Origin: Desulfovibrio piger
Lineage (GTDB): Bacteria; Desulfobacterota; Desulfovibrionia; Desulfovibrionales; Desulfovibrionaceae
DNA length: 64,000 bases
Direction: 5' to 3'
NCBI RefSeq assembly: GCF_951793255.1
Contig: NZ_OX636706.1
Location: 2,995,001-3,059,000 of the forward strand
The number at the start of each line of letters is the position of its first letter. Within the stretch, counting starts at the first letter, position 1. The notes under the pieces are model-generated. The model was not told the DNA's origin, did not search any database, and worked only from the letters and a program-made list of their open reading frames with translations. Positions 26,962-35,595 of the stretch are shown here, one piece after another. A program made the translations under genes and the position numbers.

Positions 26962-28239
26962 CTAGTTCAGGCTGGTATCGGCAGCAGCGCCTTCGGCGCT
27001 TTCGCCATACAGCAGCACCGGCTCCTTGCCCTTTTCGATGACGGCCCGGTTGATGAGGCATTCCTTGACACCGGGCATGGAGGGCAGGCGGAACATGATG
27101 TCCAGCATGGTGCGCTCCATGACGTTGCGCAGTCCGCGCGCGCCGGTCTTGCGCTCGATGGCCCGGGCCGCGATGGCCTTGAGGGCATTGGGCGTGAAGC
27201 GCAGCTGCACGTGGTCCAGTTCGAACAGCTTCTGGTACTGGCGCACCAGGGCGTTCTTGGGCTCGGTCAGGATACGCACCAGATCGGCCTCGTCCAGATC
27301 GTCCACATGGGTGATGATCGGGATACGGCCCACGAATTCGGGGATCAGACCGAACTTGACCAGGTCCTGGGGCTGGATCTTTTCCAGCAGCTCGCCCAGG
27401 GGCATCTCCTTCTTGGAGCAGACCTGGGCGCCGAAGCCCATGGAGCTGCCGCTCATGCGGGAGCCCACGATCTTGTCCAGGCCCACGAAGGCACCGCCCA
27501 CGATGAACAGGATATTGCTGGTATCCATGCGGATGAATTCCTGCTGGGGATGCTTGCGGCCGCCCTTGGGCGGGATGTTGGCCTCGGTACCTTCGATGAT
27601 CTTGAGCAGGGCCTGCTGCACGCCTTCACCGGACACGTCACGGGTGATGGAGGGGCCGTCGCTCTTGCGGGAGATCTTGTCGATCTCGTCGATGTAGATG
27701 ATGCCCTTGCTGGCGGCTTCGATGTCGTAGTCGGCATTCTGCAGCAGCTGCACCAGGATGTTCTCCACATCCTCGCCCACGTAACCGGCTTCGGTCAGGG
27801 TCGTGGCGTCGGCGATGGCAAAGGGCACGCGCAGCACCTTGGCCAGGGTCTTGGCCAGCAGGGTCTTGCCGCTGCCGGAGGGCCCCACCAGCAGGATGTT
27901 GCTCTTTTCCAGTTCCACGTCATCGCCCAGGGCATCGGCGAAGAAGACGCGCTTGTAGTGGTTGTGCACGGCCACGGAGAGGATCTTCTTGGCCTCGGTC
28001 TGGCCGATGACGTATTCATCCAGGCGGGCCTTGATCTCCTGCGGCGAGAGCAGGCGCTCGTCGGCCTCCTCCACCTGCTGCTGGACCTTGTCGCGGGCGA
28101 TGATATCGCCGCAGGCGCGCACGCAGTTGTCGCAGATGCAGGCGTTGTCCTGCACGATAAGGTTGTTCACCTCCAGCTCGCTGCGTCCGCAGAAGGAGCA
28201 GCGCAGCGGTTCCTGTCCGGAATTCTTGCTGTTGGACAT
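26962..28239 (-). CDS. clpX: ATP-dependent Clp protease ATP-binding subunit ClpX
   Basis: 425 residues. An N-terminal C4 zinc finger (CSFCG ... CICDNC) binds adaptors and substrates. The AAA+ domain has Walker A GPSGSGKT near 115 and Walker B YIDEIDKI. The IGF-type loop that docks on ClpP is seen at about 270 (SSMGFGAQV). The sensor-2 region [18 protein letters not shown] is present. It unfolds substrates, including ssrA-tagged proteins, and feeds them to ClpP. The ATG is 3 bases past the clpP stop, with GGAG inside the clpP end, so translation is coupled. Confidence 0.97.
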   Translation of the reverse strand: MSNSKNSGQEPLRCSFCGRSELEVNNLIVQDNACICDNCVRACGDIIARDKVQQQVEEADERLLSPQEIKARLDEYVIGQTEAKKILSVAVHNHYKRVFFADALGDDVELEKSNILLVGPSGSGKTLLAKTLAKVLRVPFAIADATTLTEAGYVGEDVENILVQLLQNADYDIEAASKGIIYIDEIDKISRKSDGPSITRDVSGEGVQQALLKIIEGTEANIPPKGGRKHPQQEFIRMDTSNILFIVGGAFVGLDKIVGSRMSGSSMGFGAQVCSKKEMPLGELLEKIQPQDLVKFGLIPEFVGRIPIITHVDDLDEADLVRILTEPKNALVRQYQKLFELDHVQLRFTPNALKAIAARAIERKTGARGLRNVMERTMLDIMFRLPSMPGVKECLINRAVIEKGKEPVLLYGESAEGAAADTSLN

Positions 28240-28242
28240 AGA

Positions 28243-28845
28243 CTAGTTTTTCTCCGTCATATCGCTGCGCGATACCAGTACCCGGTCGATGATGCCGAAT
28301 TCGAGGGCCTGTTCGGGGGTGAGGAAATTGTCGCGTTCCGTGGCCCGGACCACCTCGTCATAGCTCTTGCCGGTGTTCTCGGCCAGCATGGTGTTCAGGC
28401 GTTCCTTGATGCGCAGCATCTCGCGGGCGTGGATGTCCACATCCGTGGCCTGGCCCTGGAAGCCGCCCAGCGGCTGGTGGATCATGATCTGGCTGTTGGG
28501 CAGCGCGTAGCGCATGCCCTTCTGCCCGGCAGCCAGCAAAAATGCCCCCATGCTGGCGGCCCGGCCCATGCACACCGTGCTGACGGGCGCGGTGATGTAA
28601 CGCATGGTGTCGTAGATGGCCAGACCGGCGGTCACGGAGCCGCCGGGAGAATTGATGTACAGGTTGATCTCCTTCTCCGGATCCTGGGATTCCAGGAACA
28701 GGAGCTGGGCGCAGACAAGGGAGGCCACAGTGTCGTTCACTTCGCTGCTCAGCAGGATGATGCGATCCTTGAGCAGGCGGGAATAAATATCGTAGGCACG
28801 TTCGGAACGGCCCGTGGTTTCGATGACCATGGGGACGAGGGACAT
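28243..28845 (-). CDS. clpP: ATP-dependent Clp protease proteolytic subunit ClpP
   Basis: 200 residues from the ATG at 28845, which has AGAGAGG 6 bases upstream. The start [29 protein letters not shown] is standard. The catalytic serine is in [14 protein letters not shown] and the histidine in [13 protein letters not shown]; the acid follows in the [14 protein letters not shown] region. It forms the double heptamer chamber used by ClpX. It lies between tig and clpX in the order tig-clpP-clpX-lon, common in bacteria. Confidence 0.97.
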   Translation of the reverse strand: MSLVPMVIETTGRSERAYDIYSRLLKDRIILLSSEVNDTVASLVCAQLLFLESQDPEKEINLYINSPGGSVTAGLAIYDTMRYITAPVSTVCMGRAASMGAFLLAAGQKGMRYALPNSQIMIHQPLGGFQGQATDVDIHAREMLRIKERLNTMLAENTGKSYDEVVRATERDNFLTPEQALEFGIIDRVLVSRSDMTEKN

Positions 28846-28988
28846 GAAAACCTCTCTGTGAGTTAAACCGTATAAATTCGACGCCGCCGCGACGGGAGAA
28901 CCGCCGCGGCGTACGTCAAAAGCGGACGACGAAGCGTCGCCGGAAAGGTGCGGGAAACATCTGCACCATGGTGCAGACATCGCTCGCT

Positions 28989-30311
28989 TTAGTTGTTTTC
29001 TTCAGTCTTTTCAGCAGCCTTGGGCTCCACTTCCTTCACCTGGGCCTTGGCGTAGATGGCGTCCATGGCCTTGTCGGCCAGGATGCGGTCACGCAGGGTG
29101 AAGATCATGCCGCTCTTTTCATAGGCTTCGCGAACCTGCTTGAAGTCTTCGCCGCTGCGCATGCACAGCTGGTAGAGCTGGGCATTGACTTCCTGCTCGT
29201 TCACATCCAAGCCTTCCTTCTTGGCGATGGCCAGCAGCAGCACCTGCATGCGGGTGATCTCTTCGGCCTGGGGCTGGACTTCCTTCAGCAGTTCTTCTTC
29301 GGTCTTGCCCAGGGAATCCAGGCTCTTGCCCTGGCGTTCCATGCGGGCGCGCATGTCGGCCAGCAGGGTGCGGGCCTGCACGTCCACCATGCTGGGCGGC
29401 AGTTCGAATTCCACCATCTTCACCAGCTTGTCCAGCATGGACTTCTGGGCGGAACCCTTGTTCAGGTTGTAGCGGCTGGAGCGGTAGCTTTCGCGGATGC
29501 CGGCCTTGAGCTTTTCCACGTTTTCCACGCCCACGGCCTTGGCCAGTTCGTCATCCACGGCGGGCAGCTGACGTTCCTTGATGGCATGCACCTTGACCTT
29601 CATGGTCACGGTCTTGCCGGCCAGGTCCTTGGCCAGGAAATCTTCGGGGAAGGTGATGTCGCCTTCGGCTTCGCAACCCAGCTTGATGGTCTTGACCAGG
29701 TTTTCGAAATCTTCCAGGGCCTGCTTTTCGCCCAGGGCCAGATCGAAGCCGTCAGCCTTGATGCCTTCCAGGGGCTGACCGTTTTCGTAGGCGCAGAAGT
29801 CGATGTTGGCCACCTGGCCGTCCACGGCCGGGCCGTCGCCGTCCACGGGCACCAGCTTGGCGCGGTCGCGGCGGATGCGTTCCACCACTTCTTCCACTTC
29901 AGCGTCGTCCACGATGGTCTTTTCCTGCTCCACTTCCATGCCTTCGTAGGGGGGCAGATCGAAGGTGGGCAGCACTTCGAACTCGATGCTGTAGTTCATG
30001 CCCTTGCCGCGTTCCATGACAGGCTCGCCGTCCACCATGTTGATACCGGAGACGGGGGTCACGTCCAGCTTGGACATCACTTCATTGATGTGCACGTTGA
30101 CGAGGTCCTGACGGGCCTCTTCATAGATGCGGTCGCGGAAACGCTGTTCGATGACGGAAGCGGGCACCTTGCCCTTGCGGAAACCGTCAATCTGCACAGA
30201 CGTCTTGTACAGGGCGACAGCGCCCATGATGGCGGCTTCCACTTCCTTGGGATCAGTGGTGATGGCAACCTTTTTCTTGACCGGGGACAAATCTTCAACA
30301 GTATATTCCAC
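28989..30311 (-). CDS. tig: Trigger factor, ribosome-associated chaperone/PPIase
   Basis: 440 residues from a GTG start at 30311, with AAAGGAG 7 bases upstream; the sequence [20 protein letters not shown] is the usual N-terminus. The ribosome-docking loop [16 protein letters not shown], a PPIase (FKBP-like) domain at about 150-245 and a long helical chaperone C-terminus are visible. The tail is Lys/Glu-rich. It binds nascent chains at the exit tunnel. It is the first gene of tig-clpP-clpX. A perfect 9-bp hairpin lies about 100 bases upstream in the leader. Confidence 0.96.
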   Translation of the reverse strand: MEYTVEDLSPVKKKVAITTDPKEVEAAIMGAVALYKTSVQIDGFRKGKVPASVIEQRFRDRIYEEARQDLVNVHINEVMSKLDVTPVSGINMVDGEPVMERGKGMNYSIEFEVLPTFDLPPYEGMEVEQEKTIVDDAEVEEVVERIRRDRAKLVPVDGDGPAVDGQVANIDFCAYENGQPLEGIKADGFDLALGEKQALEDFENLVKTIKLGCEAEGDITFPEDFLAKDLAGKTVTMKVKVHAIKERQLPAVDDELAKAVGVENVEKLKAGIRESYRSSRYNLNKGSAQKSMLDKLVKMVEFELPPSMVDVQARTLLADMRARMERQGKSLDSLGKTEEELLKEVQPQAEEITRMQVLLLAIAKKEGLDVNEQEVNAQLYQLCMRSGEDFKQVREAYEKSGMIFTLRDRILADKAMDAIYAKAQVKEVEPKAAEKTEENN

Positions 30312-30863
30312 GAGGCGCTCCTTTAACGAAAAGTCTCTTTTTTCCGCCGCGCCCCGGGGATGCCCCGAAGACGACCGCGACCTGGGCCGCACGGCAGTTC
30401 TCTGAATGATGATGCGGTGCAGAACACGCATCATCCGGCATGGCGAGCGACTCGCCAGCCACGACAATCGCTTCTCATAGCCCAAAGAAGGGCGGATTTC
30501 AAGCGGCTGGGCGCCGGTCTCCCGGCAGCTCTCTGCCGTCAAAGATAAGCACGGAAGCGTGCCGGTCAAGATGAAAAGCCGTCCTTTGGCGAAACGGTGA
30601 AGAAGGCAGCAGGAGGCGCTCAGGTACAGGCAGAAAGAGGTGAAGGAACAGGGCCGCGGTCTGATGCGGTATGGCCCGTGATGCCACGGCAAGAAGGGAT
30701 GGACGGAGGATACCCCTTGGCCGGCTCGCCGCAGGCCGGACGGGGAAGGAACATGCAGCAGCATGGCCAGGGAGGACTGCTGCCTGCGCGCTGCCGTGGA
30801 GGAATGGAGCTGCTCTGGCTTCCTCTCTGCGCCGGACAAGGAAGGCTTCCTGCACAACAGCCC
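30312..30863. other. Gene-free region between tig and the tRNA fragment
   Basis: No protein gene is convincing on either strand. It should contain the tig promoter. The clearest structure is a hairpin at 30408-30435 with perfect arms GATGATGCG and CGCATCATC and a 10-base loop. Confidence 0.4.
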
Positions 30864-30901
30864 TCAAAACAAAGACGTCCCACAGCCATGCCGGGGACGT
30901 C
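30864..30901 (-). terminator. Rho-independent terminator downstream of the tRNA-Leu gene end
   Basis: Perfect 8-bp arms GACGTCCC and GGGACGTC, 12-base loop, followed on the minus strand by TTTGTTTT. It lies 12 bases past the CCA end of the tRNA fragment and is host sequence left over from the intact tRNA locus. Confidence 0.8.
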
Positions 30902-30912
30902 CTTGCAAATTC

Positions 30913-30968
30913 TGGTGCGAGAGACGGGACTTGAACCCGTATGGATAAACCGCTGGATTCTAAGTCCA
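30913..30968 (-). tRNA. tRNA-Leu(UAG) 3' fragment; left prophage attachment site
   Basis: Read on the minus strand this is the 3' part of a leucine tRNA: anticodon loop CTTAGAA (anticodon UAG), 3' anticodon stem TCCAG, a long class-II variable arm with GG...TCC pairing, T arm ACGGG-TTCAAGT-CCCGT, acceptor strand CTCTCGC, then A and encoded CCA. The 5' anticodon stem reads TGGA but the next pair is broken, and no D arm or 5' acceptor strand follows to the right. Identity to a tRNA therefore ends within the anticodon stem, as at a tRNA attachment site. The intact gene is predicted at the other prophage end, outside the window. It is not functional as it stands. Confidence 0.85.
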
Positions 30969-31094
30969 CGGTGTACTCATAACATATAGAGATACTTGAT
31001 TCCTTTTTCATGGTTGCCGCAACCTGGGCACGTCCCGCAACCATGCCGCAACCACAAAGTAACCGCACATAACATACTAAAATATCACACGATA

Positions 31095-31140
31095 TAAGAC
31101 TGGAGCCCTAAGTGAATGAAGGGTTTCAGTCTTATTTTTC
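31095..31140 (+). terminator. Rho-independent terminator between attachment site and RNA polymerase gene
   Basis: Arms TAAGACTG and CAGTCTTA with an inner AGCCCT/AGGGTT pairing, then TATTTTTC. On the plus strand it would stop transcripts arriving from the host side before the RNA polymerase gene, and could insulate it. Confidence 0.7.
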
Positions 31141-31158
31141 GGCTTCGTTCTGAAAGCC

Positions 31159-31193
31159 TTCTCCGTAGTCCCCGAACCCCGACCTACGGAGAA
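31159..31193 (+). promoter_or_regulatory. Hairpin sequestering the ribosome-binding site of the phage RNA polymerase gene
   Basis: Perfect 10-bp arms TTCTCCGTAG (31159-31168) and CTACGGAGAA (31184-31193) with a 15-base loop. The GGAG at 31188-31191, 7 bases before the ATG at 31199, is inside the 3' arm. Translation would be low unless the stem is opened. Confidence 0.65.
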
Positions 31194-31198
31194 AGCCC

Positions 31199-33808
31199 AT
31201 GGCCTACACCAAGGAAGCCATCGAACGTGAGCTGGCCCTCGAAGAAGAGATGTTCAACCGTGGCAAGGACCGCTTCTTTGCCAACATCGCCCGCCTCAAG
31301 GAGCAACGCAACGAAGGCGGCACCACCTACGGCAAGATGCTGCTCAAGCGTGGCATCGCTCCCCTCGCCGCCGCCATCACCGCCTTCATGGAGAAGGCCA
31401 ACAGCGGCACTGCCGGGCGCAGACACATGGCCGTGGCCCTGCTCAAGGACATAGCCCCCGACGTGGCCGCCTTCATCACCCTGCGTACCGCCATCGACAC
31501 ACTCACCTCCGAGCCCATGCTCCAGAACGTGGCCGTGCGTGTGGGCCGCGAGATAGAGGCCGAGCTGCGCCTGACCAACCTCAAGCAGAACGACGCCGAC
31601 CGCTACGCCATGACCCAGCGGTACATCCAAGGCCACAAGTCCCGCAAGTATCGCAGCACGGTGCTGCGGTATGCCTACGGCAAATCCACCACGGTGGACT
31701 TCGAGCCATGGCCCCTGGCCCAGTGCCTCCATCTTGGGCAGAAGCTCATCGAGCTGGCCATCGACAGCACCGGTATCTTCGCCATCGAGCTGACCTCCAA
31801 CAAGGTCCGCAAGGGCAACAAGGACATGGCCGCCTACAGTCTGGTCATGACCCCGGCCCTCAAGGAATGGATGGACGACCACCTCGAATCCCGTTCCATC
31901 ATGGCCCCCGCCTACATGCCGACCCTCATCCCGCCCAAGCCGTGGGAGGGTGCCTGCGGTGGCGGCTACTACTTCCAGGCCATGCGCCCGCTGTCTCTGG
32001 TGAAGACCGGGAACCGGGACTACCTGCTCACGCTGGACAAGAAGATAGCCAACAACGAGATGCCCTCCGTCCTGCGGGCCATCAATGCCCTGCAAGACAC
32101 GCCGTGGCGCGTGAACAGGCAGGTCTATGAAGTGGCCGACCACTTCTGGAACGACACCAACGGCGACGTGGCCGACCTGCCCCCGCGTGATGGCTACCGC
32201 CTGCCTCCCTGCCCTGTCTGCGGGGCCGACATCACGGACCCCGCCTCGGCCCGCATCCCCCATGCCTGCCTCGACAGCCTCTCCGAAGAGGAGCTGCGGC
32301 GCTGGCGTCGGGCCGCCGCCATCGTGCGGGAGAAGAACATCTCCTGCATGTCCCGCAGGCTGGGCATCGCCAAGACCCTGCATCTGGCCGCCCGCTACAA
32401 GGACGAGCCGGCCTTCTACTATCCCTACCAGCTCGACTTCCGGGGCCGCATCTATGCCGTGCCCGCCTACCTCAACCCGCAGGGCACGGGTCTGGCCAAG
32501 GCCCTGCTCCAGTTCGCCCAGGGCAAGGCGCTGGGCAGCATGGCCGCCGTCAAGTGGCTGGCCATCCACGGCTCCAACTGCTTCGGCAACGACAAGGTGA
32601 GCCTCGACGCCCGCTACTCGTGGGTCATCCAGCATCAGGAGGACATCCGCCTGTGCGCTGAAGACCCCTACGGCAACCGCTGGTGGACGGAAGCCGATGA
32701 CCCGTGGGGCTTCCTTGCCTTCTGCTTCGAGTGGCAGGGGTATCTCGACGGGGGTTTGACCTTCGTCTCCCACCTGCCCATCGCAATGGACGGCACCTGC
32801 AACGGCCTGCAAATCTTCTCGCTCATCCTGCGCGACGAAGTGGGCGGTCATGCGGTCAACCTCACCCCCACGGACACGCCGCAGGACATATACGGCATCG
32901 TCGCCGACAAGGTTCGGCTGCTGCTGGAAGAACAGGCGGTCAATCCTGTCGAGGGCGCGGAGGTCTACCCCAAGGGAAAAACGGAGGAAGAAGGACGGCC
33001 ACTGTACAATGCGACCATCTGCGCCCGCTGGCTGCTTGGCCTCAACATCAACCGCAAGATGACCAAACGGCAGGTCATGGTGCTACCCTATGGGGGCACC
33101 TTCGACAGTTGCCGGGAATACACGGAAGCGTGGCTGAAGGAACAGGTCTATGCCGATGCAGCCAAGCCGCTGGACATGCCCAACGGACACACGGCCCGCG
33201 CCATCTCCCGCTATCTGGCGGAACTCATCTGGGAGGCCATCGGGGCCACGGTCATCAAGGCCCGCGAGGCCATGACCTTCCTGCAAAACACCGCCGCCGT
33301 CCTCAACAAGGCCGACCTGCCCATCCGCTGGACCACGCCCGTGGGCTTCCCCGTCCAGCAGTGCTACCGCGAACAGAAAGGCAAGCGCGTCAAGACCAGG
33401 ATAGGGGATTCCCTCATCTACCTCACCCTCAACGAGGAGCAGCCCGACAAGCTGGCCAAGGCCAAGCAGAAGTCGGCCATCTCCCCCAACTATGTCCACT
33501 CGCTGGACGCCGCCGCCCTCATGCGGACCGTGTGCTGCTGTGCTGATGAAGACATCCTGTCCTTCGCCATGATTCACGACAGCTACGGCACCCATGCCGC
33601 CGACAGCGAACGTCTCGCCGCCATCCTGCGGACCACGTTCGTGGGCATGTTCGGTGGCGACGCCAACATGCTGGAGCTGTGGAGCCGCGAGGTCATGGCC
33701 CCGGTGCCTGCCGCTGTCCTGCAAAAAATGGACGGCCTCCCGGCCATCCCTGCCTTCGGGGAACTGGACGTGGAAGCGGTCAAGCGTTCCCTGTTCTTCT
33801 TCGCGTAA
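31199..33808 (+). CDS. Single-subunit DNA-dependent RNA polymerase, T7 gp1-like
   Basis: 869 residues (T7 gp1 is 883). Catalytic motifs match the family: DFRGRIYAVPAYLNPQGTGLAKALL; MDGTCNGLQIFSLILRDEVGG with the first metal-binding Asp at 531; the NRKMTKRQVMVLPYG helix with the substrate-binding Lys and Tyr; and the second Asp at 794 in FAMIHDSYGTHAADSERL. The C-terminus ends FFFA, like the FAFA of T7. The segment corresponding to the T7 specificity loop (TRIGDSLIYLTLNEEQ) differs from T7, consistent with the different promoter found downstream. It is the first phage gene, only 230 bases from the attachment site, and no other early gene precedes it. A hairpin covers its ribosome-binding site. 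Confidence 0.97.
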   Translation: MAYTKEAIERELALEEEMFNRGKDRFFANIARLKEQRNEGGTTYGKMLLKRGIAPLAAAITAFMEKANSGTAGRRHMAVALLKDIAPDVAAFITLRTAIDTLTSEPMLQNVAVRVGREIEAELRLTNLKQNDADRYAMTQRYIQGHKSRKYRSTVLRYAYGKSTTVDFEPWPLAQCLHLGQKLIELAIDSTGIFAIELTSNKVRKGNKDMAAYSLVMTPALKEWMDDHLESRSIMAPAYMPTLIPPKPWEGACGGGYYFQAMRPLSLVKTGNRDYLLTLDKKIANNEMPSVLRAINALQDTPWRVNRQVYEVADHFWNDTNGDVADLPPRDGYRLPPCPVCGADITDPASARIPHACLDSLSEEELRRWRRAAAIVREKNISCMSRRLGIAKTLHLAARYKDEPAFYYPYQLDFRGRIYAVPAYLNPQGTGLAKALLQFAQGKALGSMAAVKWLAIHGSNCFGNDKVSLDARYSWVIQHQEDIRLCAEDPYGNRWWTEADDPWGFLAFCFEWQGYLDGGLTFVSHLPIAMDGTCNGLQIFSLILRDEVGGHAVNLTPTDTPQDIYGIVADKVRLLLEEQAVNPVEGAEVYPKGKTEEEGRPLYNATICARWLLGLNINRKMTKRQVMVLPYGGTFDSCREYTEAWLKEQVYADAAKPLDMPNGHTARAISRYLAELIWEAIGATVIKAREAMTFLQNTAAVLNKADLPIRWTTPVGFPVQQCYREQKGKRVKTRIGDSLIYLTLNEEQPDKLAKAKQKSAISPNYVHSLDAAALMRTVCCCADEDILSFAMIHDSYGTHAADSERLAAILRTTFVGMFGGDANMLELWSREVMAPVPAAVLQKMDGLPAIPAFGELDVEAVKRSLFFFA

Positions 33809-33825
33809 CATTATATAATAGAGCT

Positions 33826-33861
33826 GACCCCGTGCTTCACCTTGTCGTGAGGCGCGGGGTC
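33826..33861 (+). terminator. Strong hairpin after the RNA polymerase gene
   Basis: Arms GACCCCG and CGGGGTC continued by TTCAC/GTGA make a long GC-rich stem. Only short T clusters (CTTGGCGTTT) follow. It sits between the polymerase gene and the three phage promoters, so it could terminate or process the early transcript. Confidence 0.55.
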
Positions 33862-33948
33862 TTGGCGTTTCAAAGCTGGTGGGACGAAAGTGCCCATTAC
33901 CAGAGAACACACACCAATGTGCTGATTACCAGAATAAAACAACCGACC

Positions 33949-33973
33949 GATTAGGTTGCACTAAGCGGAAGAT
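33949..33973 (+). promoter_or_regulatory. Phage RNA polymerase promoter, copy 1
   Basis: Contains ATTAGGTTGCACTAAGCGGAA. Aligned with SP6 (ATTTAGGTGACACTATAGAAG) and T3 promoters it shares the TTAGG upstream part, the CACTA core and a purine-rich start. First of three tandem copies. Confidence 0.8.
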
Positions 33974-33990
33974 GGCACCCCACTTGGACC

Positions 33991-34015
33991 GATCAGGTTG
34001 CACTAAGCGGGAGAG
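33991..34015 (+). promoter_or_regulatory. Phage RNA polymerase promoter, copy 2
   Basis: Contains ATCAGGTTGCACTAAGCGGG, 42 bases after copy 1 and with the same GGTTGCACTAAGCGG core. Confidence 0.8.
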
Positions 34016-34033
34016 TACCCCCCGGCTTGGGGC

Positions 34034-34058
34034 AATTAGGTTGCACTAAGTGGAAGAA
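34034..34058 (+). promoter_or_regulatory. Phage RNA polymerase promoter, copy 3
   Basis: Contains AATTAGGTTGCACTAAGTGG, 43 bases after copy 2, about 50 bases before the first replication-module gene. Confidence 0.8.
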
Positions 34059-34107
34059 GAGCATCGCTCTTGTCCTCACATCACAACAAAGGAGACCCAG
34101 CACAGGA

Positions 34108-34413
34108 ATGTTCACCACCATCGCCACCCCTGAGAACGTCACCCAGCAACTCCGCGACCTCACCGCCAACTGTACCACCCGCGATGCCGCCCAGTGCTGC
34201 ATGGCCGTGGCCTCCGCCATCCAGACCCATCCCGACCGGGGCGCACGCCTCATGGGCCTGGCCGCCGCTTTCCTCCTGGCCGCCGAAGCCTCCGGGCTGC
34301 CGGTTCCCGACCTCATGGGCTATGCCCGCAACTGCATGAACACCGCCGAAGGCAAGCGCCCTGAGTTCGCTGCCGTCAGCACCTACATCGAGAAGGAGAT
34401 TCTCCATGGCTAA
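34108..34413 (+). CDS. Phage hypothetical protein, first gene after the tandem promoters
   Basis: 101 residues, MFTTIATPENVTQQLRDLTANCTTRDAAQCCMAV..., soluble and helical with an alanine-rich centre (GLAAAFLLAAEASGLPV). The start ATG at 34108 has AGGA directly upstream and AAAGGAG about 14 bases upstream. Its last codons overlap the SSB start (ATGGCTAA), so it is coupled to the replication genes. It occupies the position of small T7 class II genes. No motif was recognised. Confidence 0.75.
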   Translation: MFTTIATPENVTQQLRDLTANCTTRDAAQCCMAVASAIQTHPDRGARLMGLAAAFLLAAEASGLPVPDLMGYARNCMNTAEGKRPEFAAVSTYIEKEILHG

Positions 34414-35113
34414 CACCGAGAACGACAAGAACAAGAAACCCAAGCAGCACACCACCCCCAAGGCCGAGGCCTTGTTCGTCCACATCGTGGAGCCGGACCA
34501 CGGCACCAAGGAGTTCCCCGACGAAGAGGGCTCCTTCACCGTCACCCTGCGGATGCCGGAAGAGCAGGCCCAGCGGTTCCTCGATTCCCTCAACGAGGAA
34601 CTGGAAGAAGCCCAGGCCCAGATGGACAAGGAGTTCGCCTCCCTGTCTGTGGCCACCCGCAAGAGCCTGAAGCACCCCACCTTCGTGATGCCCGGCACCG
34701 AAGAATACGACCGCGAGACCGAAGAGCCCACCGGCTACATCCTGTTCCGCTTCAAGACCAAGGCCAAGTACACCAACAAGCAGGGCAAGGTCATGGACCG
34801 CAAGGTGGCGGTCTTCGATTCCATGCTGTCCCCCGTGAGCCTGAGCGCCGAGCCCGGCTGGGGCTCCATCATGCGCGTCTCGTTCACGGCCCGGCCCTAC
34901 TTCGTCAACGGCACCGGCAAGGCCGGCCTGACGTTCTACCTGAACGCCGTCCAGATTCTCAAGCTGAACGCCTCCGGCGAACGCTCCGGCACCGACTACG
35001 GCTTCGCCTCCGAGGACGACGGCTTCACCGCCGACGACATGCCCGCCGACCAGCCCGTCGCCCCGGTGACCGGCGGCAGCGAGGACGCCCAGCCCGATGA
35101 AGTCCCGTTCTAG
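34406..35113 (+). CDS. Single-stranded DNA-binding protein, T7 gp2.5-like
   Basis: 235 residues (T7 gp2.5 is 232). The centre contains the pattern GWGSIMRVSFTARPYFVNGTGKAGLTFYLNAVQILKL, seen in phage gp2.5/DUF2815-type SSBs. The C-terminus is strongly acidic (EDDGFTADDMPADQPVAPV...DAQPDEVPF) and ends in phenylalanine. In T7 that acidic-Phe tail recruits gp4 and gp5. It lies in the T7 position before endonuclease I, with which it overlaps by 17 bases. It should coat single strands at the phage fork and promote annealing. Confidence 0.85.
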   Translation: MANTENDKNKKPKQHTTPKAEALFVHIVEPDHGTKEFPDEEGSFTVTLRMPEEQAQRFLDSLNEELEEAQAQMDKEFASLSVATRKSLKHPTFVMPGTEEYDRETEEPTGYILFRFKTKAKYTNKQGKVMDRKVAVFDSMLSPVSLSAEPGWGSIMRVSFTARPYFVNGTGKAGLTFYLNAVQILKLNASGERSGTDYGFASEDDGFTADDMPADQPVAPVTGGSEDAQPDEVPF

Positions 35114-35579
35114 CAGCGCCCTGAGCGCGAAGGTCAAACGCTACAAAGCGTGGGCCGCCGTGCGGAACGACACCGGTTTCCGCAGCCAGTTCGAGGCCGA
35201 TGTGTCCCGGTCCCTGCCCGATGATGCCGCCCGGTACGAAGCCGGGCGCATCCCGTACACGGTCACGACCACATGGCACTACACCCCGGACTGGCTGCTG
35301 CCCAGGCAGGCCATCGTCCTCGAAGCCAAAGGCCGCTTCACGCTGGAGGACAGGAACAAGATGCTCATGGTGAAGGCCCAGTACCCCAGGCTGGACATCC
35401 GCCTCATCTTCCAGCGCCTCAGCCAGAAAGTCACCAAGACCATGACCGTGCAGGACTGGTGCGACAAGCACGGCTTCCCCTGCTGCAAGGGGCCTGCCGT
35501 CCCTGACGCATGGCTCAAGCACAAACCCACCGCCGCCGGGAAGAAGGCCTTCGCCGCCCTCTTCCCGCAGGTGGCCTGA
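35097..35579 (+). CDS. Endonuclease I, Holliday-junction resolvase (T7 gp3-like)
   Basis: 160 residues (T7 gp3 is 149). The active-site residues fit the T7 set: E33 (SQFEADV), D65 (HYTPDWLL), E76 and K78 (IVLEAKGRF). The following RNKMLMVKAQYPRLDIRLIF matches the family. It resolves branched DNA before packaging and in T7 also degrades host DNA. The N-terminus is about 10 residues longer than T7 and basic. It overlaps the end of the SSB gene and precedes primase-helicase by 16 bases. Confidence 0.93.
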   Translation: MKSRSSSALSAKVKRYKAWAAVRNDTGFRSQFEADVSRSLPDDAARYEAGRIPYTVTTTWHYTPDWLLPRQAIVLEAKGRFTLEDRNKMLMVKAQYPRLDIRLIFQRLSQKVTKTMTVQDWCDKHGFPCCKGPAVPDAWLKHKPTAAGKKAFAALFPQVA

Positions 35580-35595
35580 TTGGAGGAGACCCGTC

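Noticed and set aside
30913-31060. Functional tRNA-Leu using phage DNA for its 5' half
   Set aside because: No D arm, 5' acceptor strand or matching anticodon stem is present to the right of 30968, so only a 3' fragment exists.
30972-31198. Integrase or excisionase gene beside the attachment site
   Set aside because: No open frame of useful size or with tyrosine-recombinase motifs is present in these 230 bases on either strand.
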